Shown: positions 1 through 6,080 of the stretch, in pieces | How positions within the stretch are numbered: position 1 is the first letter of the stretch | How the letters are laid out: each line of letters starts with the position of its first letter | Assembly (NCBI GenBank): GCA_903864555.1 | Contig: CAIPGJ010000836.1 | Coordinates: 1 to 8,181 of the forward strand | DNA length: 8,181 nt | Source: an uncultured Pseudomonadota bacterium | GTDB lineage: Bacteria > Pseudomonadota > Gammaproteobacteria > Burkholderiales > SG8-39 | Reading direction: 5' to 3' | Notes under the pieces: model-generated | Told to the model about the DNA's origin: nothing | The model's database searches: none | Seen by the model: only the letters and a program-made list of their open reading frames with translations | Made by a program: the position numbers and the translations under genes

Positions 1-91
1 CAACAGCCGTGCTCAGGGTTTATGCAATGTCGGCAAACGGCCATGAGAGCCTGGTTGGCCAAAATCCCCCCGCTGGCCTGCGGCCAGTCGG

Positions 92-109
92 CCCCCTTTG
101 ACAAGGGGG
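92..109. other. Perfect hairpin without a T-tract, downstream of bug1
   Basis: CCCCCTT and AAGGGGG form a perfect 7-bp stem around a TGAC loop. It lies about 80 nt beyond the stop codon of the minus-strand Bug1 gene. Neither strand has a T-run after the stem, so it is not a classical intrinsic terminator; it may be an extragenic repeat or an RNA 3'-end stabiliser. A smaller hairpin, CTGGCC-TGC-GGCCAG, sits beside it at 73-87. No convincing gene is visible in bases 1-187. Confidence 0.4.
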
Positions 110-146
110 TAAACCCCGGGCCTGCCAAGCTTGCTGCCAGTGCCAT

Positions 147-170
147 CCCCGGACATCGGCGAAGAAGCTT
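147..170. repeat. 24-bp dispersed motif, copy 1
   Basis: These 24 bases match 6311-6334 in the same orientation at 22 of 24 positions, ending in GAAGAAGCTT in both. Both copies lie just past the 3' end of a minus-strand gene: this one 18 nt beyond the Bug1 stop, the other 55 nt beyond the CoA-transferase stop. The motif may be a fragment of a genome-wide extragenic repeat; two copies are too few to define the family. Confidence 0.4.
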
Positions 171-175
171 CGCCG
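157..175 (-). terminator. Candidate terminator hairpin of bug1
   Basis: A perfect 8-bp stem, CGGCGAAG with CTTCGCCG around a 3-nt loop, starts 12 nt after the Bug1 stop codon. The position suits a terminator of the minus-strand gene cluster. There is no U-run after the stem on the minus strand, so termination may be Rho-dependent or the hairpin may only protect the 3' end. It overlaps the 24-bp dispersed motif. Confidence 0.35.
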
Positions 176-187
176 TCCAGGTCCGCC

Positions 188-1183
188 TTACTTCGACTGC
201 GCCGCGACTTCCCTGACGATCTTGTCCCAGCGCAGGATATCGGTGCGGATGGCTGTGTGCGCTTCTTCCGGCGTATTGCCGACAATTTCCCCGCCAATGC
301 CGATCAAGCGTTCACGCACCTCGGGCACTTTCAGCGTGGCCACCAGTTCCTGGTTGATGCGCTGGACCAGCGCAGCCGGGGTCTTCGAAGTGACGCATAT
401 ACCGACTCCGACTGATCCTTCGAACCCGGGCAAGCCTGACTCGGCCACCGTCGGCACATCGGGCAGTTGCGGCAGGCGTCGGGCGGAGGAAATGGCCAGC
501 GCCTTCATGCGCCCACCCTTGATGTACTGCATGCCGCCAGCCACTGCCTCGAACACGAATTGCAGTTGGCCACCCAGCAGATCGGCTGCGGCCTGCGAGC
601 TGCCCTTGTAGGGGATGTGCGTAATCTGGATGCCGGCCATGGAGCCGAACAGCGCACCGACCATGTGCGAGGTGCTGCCATGCCCAGCCGAGCCGTAATT
701 CAGCTTGCCCGGGTTGGCCTTGGCGCGCGCGATGAAGTCATTCACCGACGAGGGCCCCTTCGCCGGATCCACCAGCAGCACATAGGGCACCGACACCAGC
801 GTGGTGACCAGCGTCAGCGCGGTGCGGCCATCATAGGGCGCTTCGGGAACCAGTATCGGCGTGGAGGTGAAGGCGCTGCTGGCGCAAATGAGCAGGGTGC
901 GGCCGTCCGGCGGGGACTTCACCACAATGTCCCCGCCCACGGTGCCGCTGGCGCCGGGGCGGTTCTCCACCAGCACCGGCACGCCCAGGCGGTCGGCCAG
1001 TTTGTCGCTCACGGTGCGCGCAGTGATGTCGTTGTTGCCGCCGGGCGTGTTGGGGACAATGATGCGCACCGGCTGCGTGGTATAGGGATAGGCCGATTTC
1101 TCGATGCGGGTCTGGGCCAGCACCGCTTGCACGGCAAAGCTGGCAAGCACGCCGGCAGTCAGTGCGGACAGCTTCAGTTTCAA
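188..1183 (-). CDS. Bug-family tripartite tricarboxylate transporter substrate-binding protein (Bug1)
   Basis: This is a 331-residue periplasmic solute-binding protein of the Bug/TctC family, which binds carboxylates and related small molecules for TTT-type uptake or for sensing. Residues 1-23 look like a Sec signal peptide (MKLKLSALTAGVLASFAVQA, with VLA before the cleavage point). PVRIIVPNTPGGNND at 38-52 is the usual first ligand loop, with the conserved Asp52; the GSAGHGSTSHM and HIPYKGSSQAAADLLGGQ segments are also typical. I chose the TTG start at 1183 rather than the GTG at 1270. It follows GAGGAG by 6 nt, opens directly onto the signal peptide and matches the start of the paralogue; the extra 29 residues are not conserved there. 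It is about 86% identical to Bug2 by hand count. It is the last gene of the cluster. No TctA or TctB is nearby, so it may be an orphan binding protein using a remote permease. The ligand is unknown. Confidence 0.93.
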   Translation of the reverse strand: MKLKLSALTAGVLASFAVQAVLAQTRIEKSAYPYTTQPVRIIVPNTPGGNNDITARTVSDKLADRLGVPVLVENRPGASGTVGGDIVVKSPPDGRTLLICASSAFTSTPILVPEAPYDGRTALTLVTTLVSVPYVLLVDPAKGPSSVNDFIARAKANPGKLNYGSAGHGSTSHMVGALFGSMAGIQITHIPYKGSSQAAADLLGGQLQFVFEAVAGGMQYIKGGRMKALAISSARRLPQLPDVPTVAESGLPGFEGSVGVGICVTSKTPAALVQRINQELVATLKVPEVRERLIGIGGEIVGNTPEEAHTAIRTDILRWDKIVREVAAQSK

Positions 1184-1189
1184 GGTCTT

Positions 1190-1195
1190 CTCCTC
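1190..1195 (-). promoter_or_regulatory. Shine-Dalgarno that fixes the TTG start of bug1
   Basis: GAGGAG on the minus strand lies 6 nt before the TTG at 1183. The 18 bases from CCTGAGG through the TTG are identical to those before Bug2, supporting TTG as the true initiation codon in both genes. Confidence 0.75.
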
Positions 1196-1237
1196 AGGTG
1201 GAAGCAGCGAGCAACAAGGGTAACTGCGGGGCCATGC

Positions 1238-1294
1238 CATGACGTGTTCCAGACAGCGGACCCAGGTCAAGCAGCACGGCAGCAGCGGTCAAAC
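1238..1294 (-). promoter_or_regulatory. Conserved leader block upstream of bug1
   Basis: This block matches 3540-3596, upstream of Bug2, at 48 of 57 positions without gaps, and sits at nearly the same distance from the TTG start in both copies. On the minus strand it contains TTGACC, then a second TTGACC 22 nt later (start to start); the Bug2 copy has TTGACC and TTAACC. TTGACC could be a -35 hexamer with a poor -10 17 nt on, or the pair could be a regulator site. The conservation may also simply be duplication residue. The 54 nt between block and start have diverged except around the Shine-Dalgarno. Confidence 0.35.
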
Positions 1295-1301
1295 CGACTT
1301 C

Positions 1302-1401
1302 ACCGGCACCAGCCGGGAAGCCAGACACGCTTGGATCTGCGGCGAGGATGGCCGCGCGCCGCGTGATGCTCAAGGGCCGCCAGACTTTCTTCCGGTCGCG
1401 T
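1302..1401 (-). pseudogene. Degenerate 3' fragment of a GFA-family gene
   Basis: On the minus strand this stretch reads VWRPLSITRRAAIL in one frame and, after a shift, PQIQACLASR in another. The intact GFA protein (3831-4355) ends IWRPESLARREAIL followed directly by PQIQAWLASR. The DNA aligns well to roughly 3846-3950, with one extra base near 1343 causing the frameshift. No start codon or zinc-binding half remains, so it is a non-coding relic. It joins almost directly to the Bug1 leader block, so the counterpart of the small membrane-protein gene has been deleted. It shows that the duplication carrying Bug1 included the end of a GFA gene. Confidence 0.7.
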
Positions 1402-1420
1402 GGCTTGATGCACGCTCGCA

Positions 1421-1440
1421 GGCTCGACAAGCTCAGAACC
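1421..1440. repeat. Short extragenic repeat core overlapping the dehydrogenase stop codon
   Basis: The core CTCGACAAGCTCAG resembles the TCGACAAGCTCAG core of a short palindromic extragenic element that I recall as common in Betaproteobacteria. Only one half of the usual inverted structure is visible. It lies at the junction between the dehydrogenase 3' end and the duplicated GFA-fragment/Bug1 segment, and the dehydrogenase TGA (1433-1435) falls inside it. The family assignment rests on memory of the core only. Confidence 0.4.
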
Positions 1441-2401
1441 ACTTCGCCTTGTCCACCAAGTTGCGCAAGGGCTCGCCGGCGGCGAAGCGCCGGGCGTTCT
1501 CCAGCAGGATCTGGAAACGCCGCTCCGGCACGTTCTCCGCATCGTGCGCGGCAACGTGCGGCGTCAGCAACACATTGGGCAGCCCCCACAGGCGATGCTC
1601 AGCCGGCAGTGGCTCCACTTCATAGACATCCAGCCCGCAGCCGCCAATGACGCCCTTCTCGAGGGCGTCGGCGAGATCATCGAGCTTCGTGGTCTTGCCG
1701 CGGCCGATGTTGATGAAACACGCCGTGCGTTTCATCTGTGCGAAACGCTGCGCGTTCCACATGCCCTGGGTTTCAGGCGTGTGCGGCGCCGTGACGATGA
1801 CGAAGTCGGCCTGCGGCAGCAGGCGGTCCAGCGCCGAGACCGGATAGATCTCGACATCGCCCACGGCGTGCTCCGGACGCGGGTCCACGCCCAGCACCTT
1901 CATGCCGAAAGCCCGGCACAGCCGCGCCGCCTCCGCGCCGATAGCGCCCACCCCGGAAATCAGTGCAGTGGCTTCGGACAGGTAGACATAGGGCCGCTTG
2001 CGCGCCTGCTTGTCCCAGCGCCGCTCGCGCTGCGCCTCCAGGTAATCAGGCATGCCGCGCGCCAGCGACAGCACGAAGGTCATGATGTGGTGGGCGATGT
2101 GATCGAAGTGGACGCCGCGCGGATTGGTCACCACCACCGGATGCGCGATCAACTCGGGATAATAATAATTCGCGGGAGGTGCGATGAGAGCGCTCTGCAG
2201 CCAGCGCAGTTGCTTCGCCGCCGGCAGGATTTCCGGCGACACCCAGCCGAAAGCGGCATCGGCATCGGCGATCTCGCTGCGCGCCGCGGCATCATCCTCC
2301 GGGACCGCAATGGCCCAGCCCGGCAGCTCATTGCGCAGACGGACTGCCCATTTGCGCGACAGACCGCTCTGGGGCGGCATCAATACCAGTTTGTGTGTCA
2401 T
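1433..2401 (-). CDS. D-2-hydroxyacid dehydrogenase (NAD(P)-dependent)
   Basis: This 322-residue cytoplasmic enzyme should interconvert 2-keto acids and D-2-hydroxy acids using a nicotinamide cofactor. The NAD-binding Rossmann motif is GVGAIG at 150-155, with an acidic residue at the second strand (D173). The family's catalytic triad is complete: Arg234 in NIGRG, Glu263 in DVYEVEP and His282 in LTPHVAAH. Length is normal. I chose the ATG at 2401 because the upstream extension in this frame is only the antisense-rich tail of Bug2, and the domain begins at MTHKLVLMP. A weak purine-rich stretch (GGGAAAG) precedes it. It lies 86 nt after Bug2 and 249 nt before Bug1, so probably shares a transcript with Bug2. 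Flanking carboxylate-binding proteins suggest it processes the imported acid, but the exact substrate is not readable. The stop lies in a short repeat. Confidence 0.92.
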   Translation of the reverse strand: MTHKLVLMPPQSGLSRKWAVRLRNELPGWAIAVPEDDAAARSEIADADAAFGWVSPEILPAAKQLRWLQSALIAPPANYYYPELIAHPVVVTNPRGVHFDHIAHHIMTFVLSLARGMPDYLEAQRERRWDKQARKRPYVYLSEATALISGVGAIGAEAARLCRAFGMKVLGVDPRPEHAVGDVEIYPVSALDRLLPQADFVIVTAPHTPETQGMWNAQRFAQMKRTACFINIGRGKTTKLDDLADALEKGVIGGCGLDVYEVEPLPAEHRLWGLPNVLLTPHVAAHDAENVPERRFQILLENARRFAAGEPLRNLVDKAKWF

Positions 2402-2487
2402 CGTGCTTTCCCGCCCTTTAGGATGGTTGCCGCCATTACCAGGATTGCTGGCAGCAGACTGTGCCGCTGCCGCATTGCTTGTGAGAC

Positions 2488-3483
2488 CTACTTCGACTGC
2501 GCCGCGACTTCCCGGACGATCTTGTCCCAGCGCGGAATCTCCGCGCGGATGGCCGTCTGGGCTTCTTCCGGCGTATTGCCGACGATCTCCGCGCCGATAC
2601 CGATGAGGCGTTCGCGCACCTCGGGCACTTTCAGCGTGGCCACCAGTTCCTGGTTGATGCGCTGGACCAGCGCAGCCGGGGTCTTCGCGGTCACGCACAC
2701 GCCGTGTCCCACCGACGCCTCGAAGCCGGGCACGCCGGCCTCGGCCACCGTGGGCACATCGGGGAGTTGCGGCAGACGTTTCGTGGAAGAAATGGCCAGC
2801 GCCTTGAGGCGCCCGCCCTTGATGTACTGCATGCCACCGGCCACCGCCTCGAACATGAACTGCAACTGGCCACCCAGCAGGTCGGCTGCGGCCTGCGAGC
2901 TGCCCTTGTAGGGAATGTGCGTGACCTGGATGCCGGCCATGGAACCGAACAGCGCCCCGACCATGTGCGAGGTGCTGCCATGCCCGGCCGAGCCGTAATT
3001 CATCTTGCCCGGGTTGGCCTTGGCGCGCGCGATGAAGTCATTCACCGAGGAAGCCCCCTTGGATGGGTCCACCAGCAGCACATAGGGCACCGACACCAGC
3101 GTGGTGACCAGCGTCAGCGCGGTGCGCCCGTCATAGGGGGCTTCCGGCACCAGGATGGGTGTGGAGGTAAAGGCGCTGCTGCTGCACAGGAGCAGCGTGC
3201 GGCCATCGGGGGCCGACTTCACGGTGAGGTCACCACCCACAGTGCCGCTGGCCCCGGCGCGGTTCTCCACCAGCACCGGCACACCCAGGCGTTCGGACAG
3301 CTTGTCACTCACGGTGCGCGTGACGACATCGGTGGGGCCGCCCGGCGCATTGGGAACGATGAAGCGCACCGGCTGCGTGGTGTAGGGATTGGCGGATTTC
3401 TCGATGCGGGTCTGGGCGAACGCGCCCTGGGCAAGCAGGCCCGACAGCACGGCAGCCGTCAGCGTGGAAAGCGTGAATTTCAA
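2488..3483 (-). CDS. Bug-family tripartite tricarboxylate transporter substrate-binding protein (Bug2)
   Basis: This is a 331-residue periplasmic binding protein and close paralogue of Bug1: 47 differences without gaps, about 86% identity by hand count. The signal peptide spans residues 1-23 (MKFTLSTLTAAVLSGLLAQG, then AFA before cleavage). The start is TTG at 3483, preceded by GAGGAG at a 6-nt spacing; no ATG fits, since the signal peptide begins right at the TTG. Differences concentrate in the signal peptide and in the first ligand loop, which reads VPNAPGGPTDVVTR here against VPNTPGGNNDITAR in Bug1; Asp52 is kept in both. Much of residues 90-265 is nearly invariant. It follows the small membrane protein by 107 nt and precedes the dehydrogenase by 86 nt. 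The ligand is probably an organic acid; the permease partner is not in the window. Confidence 0.93.
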   Translation of the reverse strand: MKFTLSTLTAAVLSGLLAQGAFAQTRIEKSANPYTTQPVRFIVPNAPGGPTDVVTRTVSDKLSERLGVPVLVENRAGASGTVGGDLTVKSAPDGRTLLLCSSSAFTSTPILVPEAPYDGRTALTLVTTLVSVPYVLLVDPSKGASSVNDFIARAKANPGKMNYGSAGHGSTSHMVGALFGSMAGIQVTHIPYKGSSQAAADLLGGQLQFMFEAVAGGMQYIKGGRLKALAISSTKRLPQLPDVPTVAEAGVPGFEASVGHGVCVTAKTPAALVQRINQELVATLKVPEVRERLIGIGAEIVGNTPEEAQTAIRAEIPRWDKIVREVAAQSK

Positions 3484-3489
3484 GGTCTT

Positions 3490-3495
3490 CTCCTC
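3490..3495 (-). promoter_or_regulatory. Shine-Dalgarno that fixes the TTG start of bug2
   Basis: GAGGAG on the minus strand is 6 nt before the TTG at 3483, identical in sequence and spacing to the site before Bug1. It supports the rare TTG start. Confidence 0.75.
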
Positions 3496-3539
3496 AGGTG
3501 AAAGCGGCAGGCAGTGGCTGTTTTCAGATTGGCCGCTTC

Positions 3540-3596
3540 AATGATGTGATCCGGACAGGGGTCCGAGGTTAAGCAGCACGGCAGCAGCGGTCAAGC
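3540..3596 (-). promoter_or_regulatory. Conserved leader block upstream of bug2
   Basis: This is the counterpart of 1238-1294 (48 of 57 identical). On the minus strand it holds TTGACC, a 17-nt spacer and TAACCT, a possible weak sigma-70 promoter giving Bug2 its own transcription start. An imperfect hairpin, TCGGAC-CCCT-GTCCGG, lies inside. Its first bases overlap the stop codon of the small membrane-protein gene. No experimental or strong motif support is available from sequence alone. Confidence 0.3.
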
Positions 3597-3827
3597 AGAC
3601 CGATTCGCGGCAGGCTCCCGTGTAAGCCCCCAGCGCCTTAGCGCCACCAGCATCCACACCGCCTCGACCACGCCGAAGGGCCAGGCGCCCTGCAGGAAGC
3701 CATAGGCGGAACCGAGGCCGCAGGACAGCGCAAACCCCAGGATGTACCAGCGGCTTTTCTGCTCCAGCGCGTAACAGACCATCATCGCGCTCACCGCAAA
3801 CAGGCCGAACAGGCTGAGGGCGTCCAT
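3591..3827 (-). CDS. Small hypothetical membrane protein
   Basis: This encodes 78 residues and is mostly hydrophobic. Likely membrane segments are about 4-21, 27-45 and 50-63, ending in a basic, polar tail (RRWGLTREPAANRSA). A run of small and aromatic residues (SAYGFLQGAWPFGVVEAVW) dominates the middle. The ATG at 3827 follows the GFA stop codon after only 3 nt (TGA-CGC-ATG) and has no clear Shine-Dalgarno of its own, so translation is probably coupled to the GFA gene. Its function is not recognisable; proteins of this size and pattern are usually left as hypothetical. The duplicated copy of this region next to Bug1 has lost this gene. Confidence 0.75.
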   Translation of the reverse strand: MDALSLFGLFAVSAMMVCYALEQKSRWYILGFALSCGLGSAYGFLQGAWPFGVVEAVWMLVALRRWGLTREPAANRSA

Positions 3828-3830
3828 GCG

Positions 3831-4355
3831 TCAGGCTTTCGTCGTGACCGGCACGGCTGCCGGGCGGGAGGCCAGCCACGCCTGGATCTGCGGCAGGATG
3901 GCTTCGCGCCGCGCCAGGCTTTCGGGCCGCCAGATGGCCTTGCGGTCATAGAAGGCCGGCTCGGCCGGCACGCCCTCGGGCAGCCTCACCCAGGGCAGTT
4001 TCGTCGAGGTGAAGACATGGATGTCCGGTGGCAGGCGCGAGGGCTCATCGAGGGTGCCCACACGCACGAAGCGCACATGCGGGCCGGTCCCGGCATAGTG
4101 GCTCCACAGCGCAATGCGGCATTGCGGGCAACGCGCCACCTTCTGGCCGTAGCCGCTGTTCGAGGGAAGGTCGATGAGCTCTACATCGCCTTGCAACAGC
4201 ACTACCCGGTAAGCCTCGATCATGGCATTCAGCGCGAAGGCCGATCCGGTCTCGCGCTGGCACCAGGTGCAATGGCAGCAATGCACCACCATGGGCGATG
4301 AGTTCATGCGGTAACGCATGGCGCGGCAGGTGCAGCCGCCTTCGAAGGTGATCAT
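3831..4355 (-). CDS. GFA-family zinc-binding protein
   Basis: This 174-residue cytoplasmic protein has the glutathione-dependent formaldehyde-activating (GFA, CENP-V-like) fold. Visible zinc ligands of the family are Cys8 and Cys10 (GGCTC), Cys27, Cys29 and Cys32 (CHCTWC), and Cys76 and Cys79 (RCPQC); GSAF at 37-40 and ALW at 82-84 are also typical. The family is named for a Paracoccus protein proposed to speed formaldehyde-glutathione adduct formation; most members have no proven activity, so formaldehyde chemistry is only one possibility. ATG at 4355 follows AAGGAG by 8 nt. The gene starts 36 nt after the methyltransferase stop and is followed 3 nt later by a small membrane-protein gene, indicating a joint transcript. 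A decayed copy of its 3' end lies at 1302-1401. Confidence 0.88.
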   Translation of the reverse strand: MITFEGGCTCRAMRYRMNSSPMVVHCCHCTWCQRETGSAFALNAMIEAYRVVLLQGDVELIDLPSNSGYGQKVARCPQCRIALWSHYAGTGPHVRFVRVGTLDEPSRLPPDIHVFTSTKLPWVRLPEGVPAEPAFYDRKAIWRPESLARREAILPQIQAWLASRPAAVPVTTKA

Positions 4356-4391
4356 GTCCAGTCTCCTTGAATGCCTGTCCCGGCCGCACGG

Positions 4392-6020
4392 TCAGGTGTC
4401 ATCGCGCTGCGGCGCAGCCCCCACCACCCCCAGCCGCTGCAGGTGCGGCCGGATCACGCTGCGGAAGTTGACCTCGCGCCGCTGCAACTCGGCACGGATG
4501 GCGGCAGGGTCCTGCAGCACCTTGCCGCCATGTGTGAGGCGTGCGCCTTGCGCGCCCAGATGCCGGGCCACCAAGTCCACCGCATCGGCCCCTCCCCCCG
4601 GCCGGGCCTTCACTTCGGCTTCGGCCAGCAGGAAGCGCTGGCTGCTGCGGTCGACCTGCACCGCGCCGCCGATGCGCGGCGCAGCCAGATGCGTTATTTC
4701 ACTTGAGTCCCGTACTCGCGCGAGGAGGGCCTGATTGAGCCGCTGCGCCGCTCCATGCGCGGCATCGACTACGTCCTGCGCTTGTTCATCGCGTTGCGGA
4801 CAAGGCTCCACATGCCCCGATCCCAGCAGCATCACCAGCGACTCGATGAGCGTGGCCGGCGACAGGGCGGCGACCCGGGCATCCCCCGCGCGCAATTGCG
4901 CCACGCTGCACGGCCCATCGGCCAGGGCATCCAGCAGCGGCACATGGATGGCCGGATCCAGGTGGACCACGCCCTGACGTGCAGGCACCGCCAGCTTGAG
5001 CAGGCTGCGTGGCTGCGCCAGCGCCAGGTGCTGGTCCTGCCAGGCCGCCCAGGACTGTGCTTCGGTCAAGGTCCGGTCCGCGGCCTGTGGCCCCTTCACG
5101 AAGAGGTCACGGCGAAAGCGCCGGTCCACCATGAAATCCTTCAGCGTGCGGGCGTGCACCGGATCGGTGATGGCGCGCAGCCGGCGGATATCGGCCGCGC
5201 CCAGATCGAGCGCATCCAGATGGTCGGTCAGATCCGCCGAAGCGCCGAACCGGCAGCCCGCGCCGGCGAGCACCGACACCATGTCAGCATGGTATTGCGG
5301 CTGCCAGTAGCGGTTGAGGTGCTCGTGCACGATGTAACCCGGGCCCCGCGCCTGCATGAGGTCGAGCTCGCGTCCGGCCTCCGGATTGCGCGCGAAATAA
5401 GCGGCACCGGCATCACGCATCTGGCAACAGGTGGCCAGCGCCGCCCGCACGCGTTCCAGCATCGCGCCCTCCCCGTGCGCCACCAGTTCCCAGAGCAGCC
5501 GGCGCAGCGGCTCCAGATGGGACCAGCCCGGCTGGGCGTTGTAGCTGACATAGGCGATGCCACCGGGCCTCAGCCGGCGCTCTATGAGGCGCATGAGGAT
5601 CACGCGGTTGGCCGGACTCACCCAGGAATAGACGCCATGCAGCACCATGAAATCGAACGCGGGGCCGTCTTCGGCTGCGAAGGCCTCGAAGCTCGCCTCG
5701 CTGAATTGCAGGTTGGCCAGGCCCGCCGCCTGCGCCAGCGCGCGCGCCTCGGCGATGTGCGCTGGATCGAAGTCCACCGCCAGGAACTCCGCCTCGGGAT
5801 GGGTGGCCGCCAGGATGTTGCTGGTCAGGCCGCGCCCGCAGCCCAGCTCGCAGTAGCGGAAGCGCCGCGCTTCGGTCGCTTGCACAATGCCACCCGCCAG
5901 CAGCGCCACGCGCAGTAGCGCCGGGGCCAGCTCGCGGTAATAGCCGAAGGTGTAGGGCACGCCGGTGGCATAGCCATCGGTGGCGTCGCCGGCGAGCATT
6001 GCAGACAGTTTATCGATCAT
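4392..6020 (-). CDS. Class I SAM-dependent methyltransferase with methyltransferase regulatory domain
   Basis: This protein has 542 residues from the chosen ATG. The N-terminal third is a Rossmann methyltransferase: ELGCGRG (58-64) binds S-adenosylmethionine, VDFD (82-85) is the acidic second-strand motif, FDFMVLHGVYSWV (122-134) and RPGGIAYVSYNAQPGW (151-166) complete the core. The following middle part (IVHEHLNRYWQPQYHADMV onward) resembles the methyltransferase regulatory domain, and the C-terminal 200 residues form a separate segment, as in rickettsial protein-lysine methyltransferases. The substrate cannot be read; protein lysine methylation is an inference from that resemblance. Starts at GTG 6044, ATG 6020 or ATG 5999 are possible, none with a good Shine-Dalgarno. 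I prefer 6020 because the family core begins shortly after. The 5' end lies in an unusually AT-rich stretch. It is probably the first gene of the cluster. Confidence 0.87.
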   Translation of the reverse strand: MIDKLSAMLAGDATDGYATGVPYTFGYYRELAPALLRVALLAGGIVQATEARRFRYCELGCGRGLTSNILAATHPEAEFLAVDFDPAHIAEARALAQAAGLANLQFSEASFEAFAAEDGPAFDFMVLHGVYSWVSPANRVILMRLIERRLRPGGIAYVSYNAQPGWSHLEPLRRLLWELVAHGEGAMLERVRAALATCCQMRDAGAAYFARNPEAGRELDLMQARGPGYIVHEHLNRYWQPQYHADMVSVLAGAGCRFGASADLTDHLDALDLGAADIRRLRAITDPVHARTLKDFMVDRRFRRDLFVKGPQAADRTLTEAQSWAAWQDQHLALAQPRSLLKLAVPARQGVVHLDPAIHVPLLDALADGPCSVAQLRAGDARVAALSPATLIESLVMLLGSGHVEPCPQRDEQAQDVVDAAHGAAQRLNQALLARVRDSSEITHLAAPRIGGAVQVDRSSQRFLLAEAEVKARPGGGADAVDLVARHLGAQGARLTHGGKVLQDPAAIRAELQRREVNFRSVIRPHLQRLGVVGAAPQRDDT

Positions 6021-6080
6021 TATCAATTTTGATTCATATACCACATCATTAATAACATATCAGAGATATTATTATCAAAC
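6011..6080 (-). promoter_or_regulatory. AT-rich island at the methyltransferase 5' end, likely promoter region
   Basis: Only 16 of 70 bases are G or C, in a strongly GC-rich window. On the minus strand it holds repeated GATAAT-type hexamers, including TAATAT and a TTGTCG about 15 nt upstream (6092-6097), a plausible but poorly spaced sigma-70 promoter. Two stretches resemble Fur boxes at 11-12 of 19 positions, too weak for a call. The island spans all three candidate upstream start positions or lies just before them, so a start shift would move it into coding sequence. Confidence 0.4.

Noticed and set aside
1184..1270. 29-residue N-terminal extension of Bug1 from a GTG at 1270
   Set aside because: It is not conserved at Bug2, and would place a ribosome-binding site and the signal peptide inside the protein. 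The TTG start fits better.
467..1366. Plus-strand frames opposite bug1, and the similar one opposite bug2 (2704-3501)
   Set aside because: Their translations resemble each other only because the sense genes are duplicated; this is not independent evidence for an antisense gene pair.
1194..1589. Minus-strand 131-codon frame between the dehydrogenase and bug1
   Set aside because: It overlaps the dehydrogenase 3' end, then runs through the GFA relic and the Bug1 leader; the GFA-like part is frameshifted, so it is not a functional gene.
1544..2911. Plus-strand open frame of 455 codons across the dehydrogenase and bug2
   Set aside because: It runs antisense through two well-supported genes and the gap between them, has no recognisable motif, and is explained by GC bias.
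4755..5918. Plus-strand open frame of 387 codons
   Set aside because: It is antisense to the methyltransferase gene, with no recognisable domain and a low-complexity composition.
6011..6080. Fur box calls at the methyltransferase start
   Set aside because: The best matches are 12 and 11 of 19 to the classical sequence, and AT-rich DNA gives such scores by chance. Kept only as a weak remark.
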